Shown in pieces: positions 42,119 through 52,240 of a DNA stretch of 64,000 bases. Source of the DNA: Endozoicomonas euniceicola (GTDB taxonomy: Bacteria > Pseudomonadota > Gammaproteobacteria > Pseudomonadales > Endozoicomonadaceae); NCBI RefSeq assembly GCF_025562755.1, contig NZ_CP103300.1:6016501-6080500 (forward strand), given 5' to 3'. The stretch's first letter is position 1; every line of letters begins with the position of its first letter. The notes beneath the pieces were generated by a model that searched no databases, had not been told where the DNA came from, and was given only the letters and a program-made list of their open reading frames with translations. Both the position numbers and the translations under genes were made by a program.

Positions 42119-43917
42119 GTAACTTTTCTACAAACCGCTTCAAAATTAGCAATTAAGACACCGCTTTTCCCTATTGTTGCCTCCAATTGTTATACCTTTG
42201 GCGGATCATGATTGCGCATTTCACAAAGCCGCTCCTCACTCATTAACCAGGGCAGATAAGGAGTGAGATCATTAGGTGGCTTCCTGCCATTTATGGCACA
42301 AGCCTCAAGATAGGCACCCAGCCAGATTTTTGGATTAATATCCCAAAGCTTTAGCGTCATAAAAACGCTGAATAGAAAAGCGGCTATATCAGCACTCCAT
42401 ACGCTGCCAGAGCCGTAGTAATTCTTCCTGCCAACGACACCTGTGCGCAGTGCTTGCTCTGCAGCGTTGTTATCCATGGGGATACCGGGATCAGTGACAA
42501 AGCGGGTCAATCCTTCCCAGTGATTCTGTAGACTTTCGAGCACTTTTTTCGCTCTGACTCGCAGTTTAGGACGATTAAGTTCCTGATCCCTCTGGATTGC
42601 CATCTGCTCTACCTGATGTTCAAGCCGTAACTGCTGTGTTGCTAGCTGCTCTGGTTCATCAAGCACTTCAAGTCGCTGACTATTAAGATGATATAAACGA
42701 CCAATCCTGTTCACCCAGGTGGCGCTCCATTTCTCCAACTCCGGATCACCTCGTTGAGCGTCAATAAAATCCCGCCTGACGTGAGCCCAGCAGAAAGCTA
42801 AATTAATAGACACCGCATCATTCGCAAGCTTTTTGTACGCTGAGTATCGGTCACACACCAGCGTTCCAGCCCCGTCACCAATGATCGACTCTGGTACGAC
42901 AGCCGCACGGGTGTCAGCAATGCTGAAATAAACCGCCTGATCACAGAGAAATACCCAAAGCCAATGTTTGTGAGAACCTGTGGTCTCATGTGCCCAGCTG
43001 ATCCACCGGGTTTCATCAGCATGCCACTGATCGCTACTGGCGACGAATTCCCGAGTAGCTTCGGCAACCGGCTCAAAAAAGGGCGTTATAGCTTCCAGGC
43101 CAAAGGAGATGGTCGCCTGCGACAGTTCCAGTCCCTGAGTCTTATAAGACTCAAGTTGCCTGTTTATGGGGATGCCGTATGCGTACTTATTCAGCAACAG
43201 CTCCACCCAGACAGAAATACCAAGCTTTCCTTTGTTGATGAGTCTTGGTGGAGGTGGTGGAGTAGTAATATTGGGCGTTTCAGGGCACTGGCAAGTTTTT
43301 TGGTAATGCCTTCGGTGATAACGACGAACGTGAGCCTTAACTTCAACTTCAATTACGTCGCAGCTGTCGTCATTGAAAAAAGACTTGAATGGCCGGTGAC
43401 AGACTGTACAACACTGTTTGTCCACTGGTAAGTCTACAGACTCATGAACCACTGGCAGGTTGTTGTGAAGATGGCGACCAGAGCCGGGGACTCCGGGCTG
43501 GTGACCTCGTTTTCGATTTGAAGGTGGCCGGGTAGTATTGCCACTTTTCTTTGAAGAAGAACTGGTCTTCTCTGATTTACGACCGAAAAGCAAGTGCTTC
43601 ATGTGTGCCAGTTCTTATTTCAGATCAGCGACCTGGGTGTTCAACCCAGCCATTTCGGCTTTATGCTGAGCGATAAGAGAGGCATTTTTAGCCAATACTT
43701 TTTTCTCTCGGCCACAGGCCGCCTTCGACATGGCATGCCAGAGGTTGGCCTGCTGTTTTAGCTGGATGTGTTCCTGCTTGGTGAGGATGACCTGCGAGGT
43801 AGCAAAGGGGGCAGGCAGTAATGCAGGTGTTGTGCCTGATCCTGAAACATGAGCATTTTGCATACTCTAAAAGTAGACGACTTTGAGCTTATGTTTAGTG
43901 GTTTGTAGAAAAGTTAC
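42119..43917 (-). mobile_element. IS66-family element, copy B
   Basis: 1799 bp, ends GTAACTTTTCTACAAACC and complement. Its flanks TCCTGACC (IS1634 side) and CAGCAATG (VWA-gene side), read in element orientation, do not match, so it too has recombined. Carries tnpC only. Confidence 0.87.
42190..43863 (-). pseudogene. tnpC: IS66-family transposase TnpC with nonsense codon
   Basis: 557 codons in one frame apart from a TAA at 43612-43614, where copies A and C have TCA (Ser in ADLKSELAHMKHLL). Downstream of it the frame is intact: zinc-binding cluster CCTVCHRPF, catalytic DQWHADETRW, LVCDRYSAYKKLA, and MDNNAAEQALRTGVVGRKNY with the Glu. Translation could restart at MKHLLFGRK (43602) giving 470 residues without the N-terminal helix, so activity cannot be fully excluded. 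Confidence 0.8.
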
Positions 43918-45311
43918 CATTGCTGGTCATGCTCAGGTATGAAGTGTTGGGGCAGAAAGCTCTGAAGGAAGAAGCAAGCAAGGCAAAACAGACAATGGCA
44001 GCCTGTTTCCCAGTGAAACTGCTGAAATCTCTGGATGCTGTATTGGACGATGTGCCCCATATGTACAGCACTCGAAGAGCGCAACAGTTAGCCGATGACA
44101 TTATTGGGTTGTTTCAGAACCAACAGCAGGAGGATTCAGACAACAGCAACGGCACAGGGAGTAATGACAAAACAGATTCACTGTCGTCAAAAAGCTCAGA
44201 CCACCAAGAGTCAGATTTAAAATCAGCATCTTCACAAGGTACTGATGAAAAACTGGACTCTACGTTGGCAACTGAACATGAAACAGAAAATACACAAGGA
44301 CAGGAAAAACAGGAGGAGAAAACAGATTCTACACAGAGTACTGATGCTAAATTCGCAGATACACAGGGAAAGAGAGACGTTTCAGGGGAGAACACAACTG
44401 AAGCCCCGGAAGATTTTCAGGAAGAGAGCATCAGGACTGTGCTGGAATCTGACAATAGCGACTGGCCGGAAGACCTGTTTCAGTCTCTGGCAAGCGAGCT
44501 GGAAGGTTGGAGTTTAAGGCAGGAAGGTGGTTTGTCGGCCGTTACCACAACACCTTCGGTAGATCGCGTTGAAGTTCTTGATATTGATCGAAGGGAAGGG
44601 CAAAGCTTGCTCTGGCGAACCAAATCTGAATCCTCTCGGCTGGCAGCTCAGTTAACCGGATTGGTTCAGGCGAGAACAATGAGCAGGGACAGAACCGGAA
44701 AGCGAGGGAAAAAACTGGATGGTAAGCGACTGCATCGTATGGCTATTGGCGACAGTCGTTTGTTCTGCAAGCGATCTGAAACCATTACGATTGATGCGAC
44801 CGTTCACCTCTGTCTGGATATATCATCGTCCATGTCTTCCAGAATGGAACTGGCAAGGGAGGCGGTACTGGCTCTGACCTATGGCTTGAACCAGATCAAT
44901 GGTGTTACTGTGTCAGTCTCTGCCTATCCCGGCAAAAACGACTGTGGCGTGCTTGAGATCATGAAACCCAATGACCGGTTACAGGATGTGGCTGCGGTTT
45001 TGTCAGCACTTAACGCTCATGATTCCACTCCAATGGCAACTGGACTCTGGCACTCTGTTCATCAGGTGCTTCAGGCCAGGGCTAAACGTCGATTGATCAT
45101 TATGATTACCGACGGTGCGCCGGACTTTGACCATTATCAGCCAGTTATGGACTTGGTGAAACGCTGTGAATCATCAGCTATAGAAGTCGTGGGGTTGGGT
45201 ATTAATGTCCACTCAGTGGAGCAGTTATTCCCTCATAGTATGGTCATTACACATCTGAATCAGCTGAAGTCAGTACTTTTTGAGCAGGCAAGGCTTTGGT
45301 TGGTCGCTTGA
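43918..45311 (+). pseudogene. CobT-like VWA-domain protein, N-terminus removed by IS66
   Basis: About 463 codons remain. An acidic, Ser/Asp/Gln-rich linker (about residues 70-170) separates an N-terminal region from a VWA domain near residue 290: VHLCLDISSSMSSRMELA is a complete DxSxS MIDAS motif, with LNAHDSTPMATGL (Thr) and IIMITDGAPDF (Asp). The layout is that of CobT-type proteins that work with a MoxR/CobS AAA+ partner. The ATG at 43920 lies 3 bases from the IS66 end and is probably fortuitous; the original start is lost. No partner ATPase is in the window. A terminator follows. Confidence 0.72.
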
Positions 45312-45322
45312 AATTTGAATAG

Positions 45323-45352
45323 AAAGGGTTGGCAATTGTCAGCCCTTTTTTT
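45323..45352 (+). terminator. intrinsic terminator after the VWA gene
   Basis: AAAGGGTTG pairs with CAGCCCTTT (one G-T) over an 8-base loop and runs into a T7 tract, 12 bases after the stop codon. Confidence 0.75.
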
Positions 45353-45752
45353 AGTTTTGCTTTGCAAAATGATTGAACCAGAAGGGTTCGCTTAGATTAT
45401 CGCTATGTTGATATGACAAAGCGCAATCAGGGACGGAGTGTTCAGCCGAATGAACACTCCGTCAATGTTCACCCAAATGGGTAAACCGATTTTACAACCA
45501 ACCTCTGCCATTATGTCAATAACAGGTTGATCGTAAAACCGTGTTGTACTATAGAAGACTCTCAAGCAGGGGTATAAATATTTTTTTGGAATCACTGCTT
45601 ACCGGGTCAATACTTATTATCCCTGTCACCCTTCTGTCATAGCGAAGTGACTCGCAGAAAAATCATTGCTCTATAGTTTTGCGGTCTCATCAAGCAACTT
45701 AACTGATAACTCTGGCAAAACAATGGAATTTGCCATGTGATTTTGTTGACCT
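45353..45752. other. intergenic between convergent genes, with a strong palindrome
   Basis: No confident gene; a short minus-strand frame (45392-45595) has no relatives I know. GACGGAGTGTTCA (45432-45444) and TGAACACTCCGTC (45451-45463) form a perfect 13-bp stem with a 6-base loop and no T-run. It may end or protect transcripts from either side, or be a protein site. Confidence 0.45.
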
Positions 45753-46325
45753 CTACCTTATAGCTGACTTTTTGAGGTGATCTGAACAAAATAATAAACC
45801 TACATCCAGTTTTTTCGATGCTTGGAATATTGTGTCAATGGCATGATTCGTCATTCTCTCTGTGGCCTCTGGTGTTGAATCGATGACTAACATCACTGGA
45901 TACATATTTTTCTTATGATGCCGAACCTCTTCACGATGGGCGGCAAGTTTTTCGATATCAGAAATAATTTCACCAGGGCGAAGCCGACCATTTGCTCGCT
46001 CCGAAGCTTTAACTTCAATGGCAAGCAATGTATCTACCAGTGTTCGCTTGCGATTACGTCTCCGCCAGTCTCCCCGGATTTCAGGAGAAAAAATAACAAT
46101 GTCAGGGATAGGTTCAAAACCACCTTGATAATCTTCATGTTTTTTCTTGTCTAACGCCTGAAATAGCGGTGAGATCGGGTTTGAAATCCATATTTTCACA
46201 TTCATTCCGAGCTGGTCAATCGGCACTGCGCCTGCTGTACGCAGGCAATGATAAATCATAGCCTGATAGTGCAGTTCAGAGCCAAGCACCTGAAGGCACT
46301 CTTCCTGAATCTTAGGGGAGCGGCA

Positions 46326-47606
46326 ATCAATAATTTACCGGTTCCGGAACAATTGTCACATCCCATTTCTTTAACTCAGAGTGGCGAATGATGTGAGGCT
46401 GTATTTCAGCTAATTCCTGTTTACTCAGTCTCACCCCTTTTTGATACGGTTGATCAAGTAGCTTCACTATCGGGTTCATGCATTTCCATACCATTGTCTT
46501 TGTCCACTCTAAAACAGACGTTACTGTGTTTAGAAGGCTGCCATTCCAATGGTTCTCAAGATAAGACCAGCCTCGTTCAATCGGATTGTACTTGCTGTGG
46601 TAGGGAGGGTAGTAAACCAGCCGTATTTTCAGCCCCACTTTTTTGGCAAACTCAACCATTCTGAAAAGAAACTGAGTTCGGTGGCTGTTACTTTCAGGAC
46701 CGTTGTCTGCGTAGATAACCAGCTCATCGACATACCTGTTAGTTTCCCTCACCTGCTCCCACCACTGTTCAATGGCATCGCAGATAAAATCACTGGTTTT
46801 GTAAGAGTTACCGTAAAAGACATACAGTTGATCATTTTCCAGATTGAGTATTCCAAAGGGGATCATTTTTTCTTTGGTGGCCATATCATGATCCAGCGCT
46901 TTGACCGCTTCAGTTCCTCTTGCTTTACCACCTCTGGAAAAATTTCCAAGGTTAACCGTTGCTTTGCAATCAATGCTGATCTGAAGACTCTGCTTTCTCT
47001 GGCTTGCGGTGCTTTTTACTTGTTTGACGTTTTCAAAGATGGCATCGGTTTCCGGGATTTTTTTTCCGGCGTGGTCTTCTGTACCTTGTGAAGTTTATAG
47101 CCCATGCGGTTCAACATGTTGCAGAAAGTACGCTCTTTGGGAAGTAGCTCTTCCTGCCACCCTTTTTCATCAATCAGTTTTTTTCGAACAGCACTGGCTG
47201 TTATGCGAGCATAGGAGAACGTATTTCTGAGCTGCGGGTCAGCCTGACTTTCAGGGTCTACCAAGCTTCGAATGTCTTGTTCCAGTTGAGGATTTGCTAC
47301 TTCTGCTTTTGGCTTGCCCTGAGATACGTAATTTCCATAACAAATAAGTCCTGTCCTTTTTTCATGCATCCCGAGTTCAACGGTATGACGACCAAAATTG
47401 AACTCGGTTTCAGTAAGGCGTGGACTACCAAAACAGAGCTGTTCAGCGACTTCAGCTATGAAGGCTCTGTGTTCAGAGCCTTTGAGCTTTTTAGCAGCAA
47501 GTATAATGAGGTGTTTGCATTCAGGGGTGACATTAACGCTGGACATGACGTTCACAATCAATCACAGAGGGAGTAAGCAGGAAAGATACTCCGGTAAAGT
47601 TTGTTA
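46326..47606 (-). mobile_element. ISAzo13-family insertion sequence
   Basis: Ends carry AATTTACCGG (left) and the complement of CTTTACCGG (right) as imperfect inverted repeats. The element holds one transposase gene in two frames. It interrupts the nuclease-like gene. Precise ends are uncertain by a few bases and I could not define a target duplication. Confidence 0.7.
46327..47546 (-). pseudogene. ISAzo13-family transposase, two frames joined at A8
   Basis: N-terminal part from ATG 47546 (MSSVNVTPECKHLI), with ARITASAVRKKLIDEKGW and TFCNMLNRMGYKLHKVQKT. After eight A near 47055 the conserved sequence continues in the -1 frame: IPETDAIFENVKQVK, then LQISIDCKATVNLGNFSRGG, VIYADNGPESNSH and VYYPPYHSKYNPIERGWSYL up to the stop at 46327. 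Without the shift the N-terminal frame ends at 47016. This may be slippage-based expression or a mutation; compare the A8 run in the AcrVA2-like gene. Confidence 0.75.
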
Positions 47607-47689
47607 TGCCACTCCCCTTAGGCCAAGCTTTTAACAGGGCATCTTTTGCGTCAGTTATCTTGGTAATGTCCATATCAGCTTATTATTTC

Positions 47690-48520
47690 TTATTCTTGAC
47701 GATGCTTTCCAGTTGGAGCCATATGCCACATAAATGAATGAACATCGATCATGTCACGAGGCTTTAGTGGGCTAATTTTACTCTTGAGCCAGTGGCTGAA
47801 ATTTAAAATCTGATTATACAGTTGAAAGGAAGGAGTAGACTCGTATCGAACAGGATAGCCTGAAATATCCAGGCTTCTTTTCAGCATTTCCGGCTTAACA
47901 AACATATGCTGCTCAGGATCAGATAAAAATAAAAAATATGTGATATATGTCCATTTTTTTAACCCCAGCTTTTCAAGAAGCAAAACAAATTGGTCGAATC
48001 GATGCTGTAAGTCATCTGCACTCCATAAAAACTGGAACAACCCGTTCATAAATAGGGGCTGGTTTTCCCTGATAGTATCGAGCAGAATTGGTTTTTCAAA
48101 ACTCCCCTGAATAAAGTTGGTTAGACCAACCAGCCGGGTGACTCGCTCATACAATTCATCATACTGTTCAGAGCGAATAAGTTGTTCAAACTCTTTGTTT
48201 CCAAGTAGCAACTGAAATTGCTGGCAAGCATGCACTTTGTAGTTACGTTCTTCTTCAGCTTGAAGGTCTCCATAGAAACCACCGGGATAGCGTTTCTCAA
48301 ACGTCGCTATCATTCCGGGAATATTTCTGCGTTCCAACTCATTTTCTACTGCATTTAAGAGGGCTGTGGCCATCTGCCGTGATGATGGAGTATCCAGTTT
48401 ATTCACTGCATTTTTATGGAGTACCCGTAACTCATCAATGGATTTATTAGGCAGATTCTGGCTGATGCTATGAAGTCGATTGGTTTCCTGTTCGGAAAGG
48501 CCGAAATGGGTGCTATTCAT
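47690..48520 (-). CDS. hypothetical protein, first gene of a broken two-gene operon
   Basis: 276 residues, mostly helical, without signal peptide or membrane segment. It begins MNSTHFGLSEQETNRLHSI and contains KRYPGGFYGDLQAEEERNY and a Trp/Phe-rich end (LNFSHWLKSKISP, FMWHMAPTGKHRQE). I do not recognise a family. The PD-(D/E)XK gene started 16 bp downstream on the same strand before an ISAzo13 insertion cut it. Confidence 0.6.
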   Translation of the reverse strand: MNSTHFGLSEQETNRLHSISQNLPNKSIDELRVLHKNAVNKLDTPSSRQMATALLNAVENELERRNIPGMIATFEKRYPGGFYGDLQAEEERNYKVHACQQFQLLLGNKEFEQLIRSEQYDELYERVTRLVGLTNFIQGSFEKPILLDTIRENQPLFMNGLFQFLWSADDLQHRFDQFVLLLEKLGLKKWTYITYFLFLSDPEQHMFVKPEMLKRSLDISGYPVRYESTPSFQLYNQILNFSHWLKSKISPLKPRDMIDVHSFMWHMAPTGKHRQE

Positions 48521-48671
48521 ACCGAATTGGTCACATTTTATATGAGGAATAATTATTTATCGGCAAGTTTTTACAATTTGAACAGCTTTGAGGTGAAGTC
48601 AGACTGTTTCCAGTTATGGTTAGAAAAACTGCCGGAATTATAATCGTTAATCAGGCAGAAAATCTGCACCG
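48521..48671. other. short intergenic region
   Basis: Upstream of the 276-residue gene; likely its promoter. Next to it GTCAGCCT (48671-48678) and AGGCTGAC (48696-48703) form an 8-bp stem overlapping the end of the integrase-like fragment. Confidence 0.35.
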
Positions 48672-48789
48672 TCAGCCTGTGCCGCCTGAAAGGCTAGGCT
48701 GACAATATCTGAGGTTAAACTGCGAAATTAGGCTTCGGAGCAGCTGTAGTTCAGTCTCAATGGCTTGTTGGTTCGCCTTTTCTTCATGT
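48672..48789 (-). pseudogene. integrase-like gene, displaced 3' part
   Basis: About 39 codons, HEEKANQQAIETELQLLRSL to the stop after SLSGGTG. The 8 bases next to the IS66 copy C end read ACATGAAG on this strand, the same as the flank of IS66 copy A at 38351-38358. Joined there it continues the frame that starts at 37947. The separation and strand change imply inversion between the two IS66 copies. Confidence 0.65.
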
Positions 48790-50189
48790 GTAACTTTTCT
48801 ACAAACCGCTTCAAAATTAGCAATTAAGACACCGCTTTTCCCTATTGTTGCCTCCAATTGTTATACCTTTGGCGGATCATGATTGCGCATTTCACAAAGC
48901 CGCTCCTCACTCATTAACCAGGGCAGATAAGGAGTGAGATCATTAGGTGGCTTCCTGCCATTTATGGCACAAGCCTCAAGATAGGCACCCAGCCAGATTT
49001 TTGGATTAATATCCCAAAGCTTTAGCGTCATAAAAACGCTGAATAGAAAAGCGGCTATATCAGCACTCCATACGCTGCCAGAGCCGTAGTAATTCTTCCT
49101 GCCAACGACACCTGTGCGCAGTGCTTGCTCTGCAGCGTTGTTATCCATGGGGATACCGGGATCAGTGACAAAGCGGGTCAATCCTTCCCAGTGATTCTGT
49201 AGACTTTCGAGCACTTTTTTCGCTCTGACTCGCAGTTTAGGACGATTAAGTTCCTGAACCCTCTGGATTGCCATCTGCTCTACCTGATGTTCAAGCCGTA
49301 ACTGCTGTGTTGCTAGCTGCTCTGGTTCATCAAGCACTTCAAGTCGCTGACTATTAAGATGATATAAACGACCAATCCTGTTCACCCAGGTGGCGCTCCA
49401 TTTCTCCAACTCCGGATCACCTCGTTGAGCGTCAATAAAATCCCGCCTGACGTGAGCCCAGCAGAAAGCTAAATTAATAGACACCGCATCATTCGCAAGC
49501 TTTTTGTACGCTGAGTATCGGTCACACACCAGCGTTCCAGCCCCGTCACCAATGATCGACTCTGGTACGACAGCCGCACGGGTGTCAGCAATGCTGAAAT
49601 AAACCGCCTGATCACAGAGAAATACCCAAAGCCAATGTTTGTGAGAACCTGTGGTCTCATGTGCCCAGCTGATCCACCGGGTTTCATCAGCATGCCACTG
49701 ATCGCTACTGGCGACGAATTCCCGAGTAGCTTCGGCAACCGGCTCAAAAAAGGGCGTTATAGCTTCCAGGCCAAAGGAGATGGTCGCCTGCGACAGTTCC
49801 AGTCCCTGAGCCTTATAAGACTCAAGTTGCCTGTTTATGGGGATGCCGTATGCGTACTTATTCAGCAACAGCTCCACCCAGACAGAAATACCAAGCTTTC
49901 CTTTGTTGATGAGTCTTGGTGGAGGTGGTGGAGTAGTAATATTGGGCGTTTCAGGGCACTGGCAAGTTTTTTGGTAATGCCTTCGGTGATAACGACGAAC
50001 GTGAGCCTTAACTTCAACTTCAATTACGTCGCAGCTGTCGTCATTGAAAAAAGACTTGAATGGCCGGTGACAGACTGTACAACACTGTTTGTCCACTGGT
50101 AAGTCTACAGACTCATGAACCACTGGCAGGTTGTTGTGAAGATGGCGACCAGAGCCGGGGACTCCGGGCTGGTGACCTCGTTTTCGATT

Positions 50190-51832
50190 GGGTGCGGTTC
50201 ATTTGCTACGACGCTCTACCCCAGCAAAACCAACTACTTTGACGACCGAGAGCAAAGAAAAAAGGGCTGTTTCGTGGTGATATAACGTCGCCAAACAAAT
50301 AACACCGGAAAAGCAGCCCTTTGTGAACGCATCTTACGCTAATACTCTCGACTTTCAATTTTTTTCTCCTGCACAGGATCACTTTAATAGCATGATCCGC
50401 CACCTCGAATCTGCCTGCCTGCAGGAACATGGCACAACTGAAGAGTACATTCGAACCAATGGGGACGAGCTGCTTCGGCTAATGTTTCAGGGCTATCTCG
50501 ATAAACAGGCTGAAGATGAAGAAAGAGCAGTGTCTGTCACTCCCTCTGACGGCATACCTCGTAACCATATTCGTCAAAATACCAGCCGGGTTCTCACCAC
50601 GGTGTTTGGCAAGATAACGGTCAAACGGTTTGCTTATAGCCAGCGCAATGTCTCCAACGAATTCCCACTGGATGCCGGGCTCAACCTTAATAACGACCAA
50701 TATTCTGATGGTGTACGCAAGCGTGTGGTCACGGATGCTATTGATCGTTCTTATGACAATGTCGTCAAACGGCATCGTGAAAATTGCCCCGGCATAGTTG
50801 GCAAGCACCAGGCAATAAAGCTGGTTGAAGGCACAGCTCAGGATTTTGTCGAATTCTATGAACAACGAACCATAGAAGATGAGCAAACAGATGACCTATT
50901 GGTTCTGAGCTTTGATGGGAAAGGTCTGGTCATGTTGCCAGATGGGTTAAGGGAAGCGACCCGCAAGAATGCAGAGAAAAGCAAGAAAAAATGTCAGACA
51001 CGTTTAAGTCCGGGAGAAAAGAAAGACCGGAAGCGTATGGCTATGGTGGCGACTGTTTACACTGTGCGGGCAAACCCACGCTCACCAGAGTCCATCATGA
51101 ACTCTGAAAAGAAAGCGGACAATGTCGTCAAATTTCGACCTCCAATACGCAACAAGAGGGTTTGGGCCAGTGTTGAGAGGGACGGAGAAACAGTCATCGA
51201 AGAAGCCTTTGATGAGGCTCTCAAGCGTGACCCGGAACGAAAACGACAATGGGTTGTCGTGGTCGATGGGCATCCGCATCAACTGAAAATGATTGAAAGA
51301 GTCGCCCGCAGAAAACAGGTCAAAACCAGCATCGTAATGGATTTCATTCATGTGCTGGAATATCTGTGGAAAGCCGCTCATTGTCTGCATGATAAAGGTG
51401 ATAAATCTATTGAGAAATGGGTTGAGCAGCAAGCACTGAAAATTCTTCATGGGCAGTCGGGCTGGGTAGCCAGGGGCATAAAGCAAAGTGCCACGAAACG
51501 AAAATTGAAGAATCGGGAAGCTATTGATAAATGTGCTGGCTATCTGCAAAAAAACAGAGACCGGCTTTGCTACGATAAGGCGCTGCGCTCAGGCTTTCCT
51601 ATTGCCAGCGGAGTGATTGAAGGCGCTTGCCGACATTTGATAAATGACCGTCTTGATATAACAGGCGCACGATGGAGCCTGCAAGGCGCGGAAGCCATTC
51701 TGAAGCTTCGCTCAATAAACTCCAGTGGAGACTGGGATGAATACTGGTCATATCACCATTCGTGTTCTAAGAAACGAAATTACGGTGAGTTGGTGGTGAA
51801 TAGGGCTTCGTCGTAGCAAATGAACCGCACCC
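50190..51832 (+). mobile_element. ISKra4-family insertion sequence, copy B
   Basis: 1643 bp, same ends as copy A but opposite orientation. Flanked by the 9-bp duplication TTTTCGATT (50181-50189 and 51833-51841) inside tnpC of IS66 copy C. The fresh duplication shows that it arrived by transposition. Confidence 0.93.
50323..51816 (+). CDS. ISKra4-family transposase
   Basis: 497 residues, identical to the protein at 40000-41493: LLVLSFDGKGLVM, VVVVDGHPHQLKM and SGFPIASGVIEGACRHLIND carry the catalytic positions. The frame is complete and starts about 130 bases inside the left terminal repeat. Likely functional. Confidence 0.9.
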   Translation: MNASYANTLDFQFFSPAQDHFNSMIRHLESACLQEHGTTEEYIRTNGDELLRLMFQGYLDKQAEDEERAVSVTPSDGIPRNHIRQNTSRVLTTVFGKITVKRFAYSQRNVSNEFPLDAGLNLNNDQYSDGVRKRVVTDAIDRSYDNVVKRHRENCPGIVGKHQAIKLVEGTAQDFVEFYEQRTIEDEQTDDLLVLSFDGKGLVMLPDGLREATRKNAEKSKKKCQTRLSPGEKKDRKRMAMVATVYTVRANPRSPESIMNSEKKADNVVKFRPPIRNKRVWASVERDGETVIEEAFDEALKRDPERKRQWVVVVDGHPHQLKMIERVARRKQVKTSIVMDFIHVLEYLWKAAHCLHDKGDKSIEKWVEQQALKILHGQSGWVARGIKQSATKRKLKNREAIDKCAGYLQKNRDRLCYDKALRSGFPIASGVIEGACRHLINDRLDITGARWSLQGAEAILKLRSINSSGDWDEYWSYHHSCSKKRNYGELVVNRASS

Positions 51833-52240
51833 TTTTCGATTTGAAGGTGGCCGGGTAGTATTGCCACTTTTCTTTGAAGAAGAACTGGTCTTCTCTGATT
51901 TACGACCGAAAAGCAAGTGCTTCATGTGTGCCAGTTCTGATTTCAGATCAGCGACCTGGGTGTTCAACCCAGCCATTTCGGCTTTATGCTGAGCGATAAG
52001 AGAGGCATTTTTAGCCAATACTTTTTTCTCTCGGCCACAGGCCGCCTTCCACATGGCATGCCAGAGGTTGGCCTGCTGTTTTAGCTGGATGTGTTCCTGC
52101 TTGGTGAGGATGACCTGCGAGGTAGCAAAGGGGGCAGGCAGTAATGCAGGTGTTGTGCCTGATCCTGAAACATGAGCATTTTGCATACTCTAAAAGTAGA
52201 CGACTTTGAGCTTATGTTTAGTGGTTTGTAGAAAAGTTAC

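Larger units (their letters stand above)
45753..47673 (-). pseudogene. PD-(D/E)XK nuclease-like gene split by an ISAzo13 element
   Basis: The start (MDITKITDAKDALLKAWPKG, from ATG 47673) and the rest (45753 to about 46326) are separated by the transposase element. The larger part has EPIPDIVIFSPEIRGDW and later TLLAIEVKASE, an Asp-x(n)-ExK pattern of restriction-type nuclease folds, then a region YPVMLVIDSTPE. Full length would be near 215 residues. It followed the 276-residue gene at 47690-48520 by 16 bp, so the two formed an operon. Possible defence role is inference only. Confidence 0.55.
48861..52186 (-). pseudogene. tnpC: IS66-family transposase TnpC split by ISKra4
   Basis: 5' part 51842-52186 (MQNAHVSGSGTTPALLPAPF, coiled coil, KSELAHMKHLLFGRK) and 3' part 48861-50189 (CCTVCHRPF, DQWHADETRW, MDNNAAEQALRTG) join in frame at the TTTTCGATT duplication within the basic RPPSNRKRGHQPG segment. 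Apart from the insertion it has no stop codon, unlike copy B. A few substitutions relative to copies A and B (YKAQG for YKTQG). Confidence 0.83.
48790..52240 (-). mobile_element. IS66-family element, copy C, interrupted by ISKra4 copy B
   Basis: Same ends as copies A and B; 1799 bp once the 1643-bp ISKra4 and its 9-bp duplication are removed. Flank ACATGAAG on the 3' side (minus strand) and GAACAAAG on the 5' side. Confidence 0.87.

Noticed and set aside
42964..43431. 155-codon plus-strand frame in IS66 copy B (also in copies A and C)
   Set aside because: It recurs only because the IS66 copies are repeated; antisense to tnpC.
48672..48857. HEEKANQQAIETELQ segment read as the second half of an IS3 OrfA
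   Set aside because: The ACATGAAG octamer and exact frame continuation link it to the integrase-like gene at 37947 instead of the orfA fragment at 52241.
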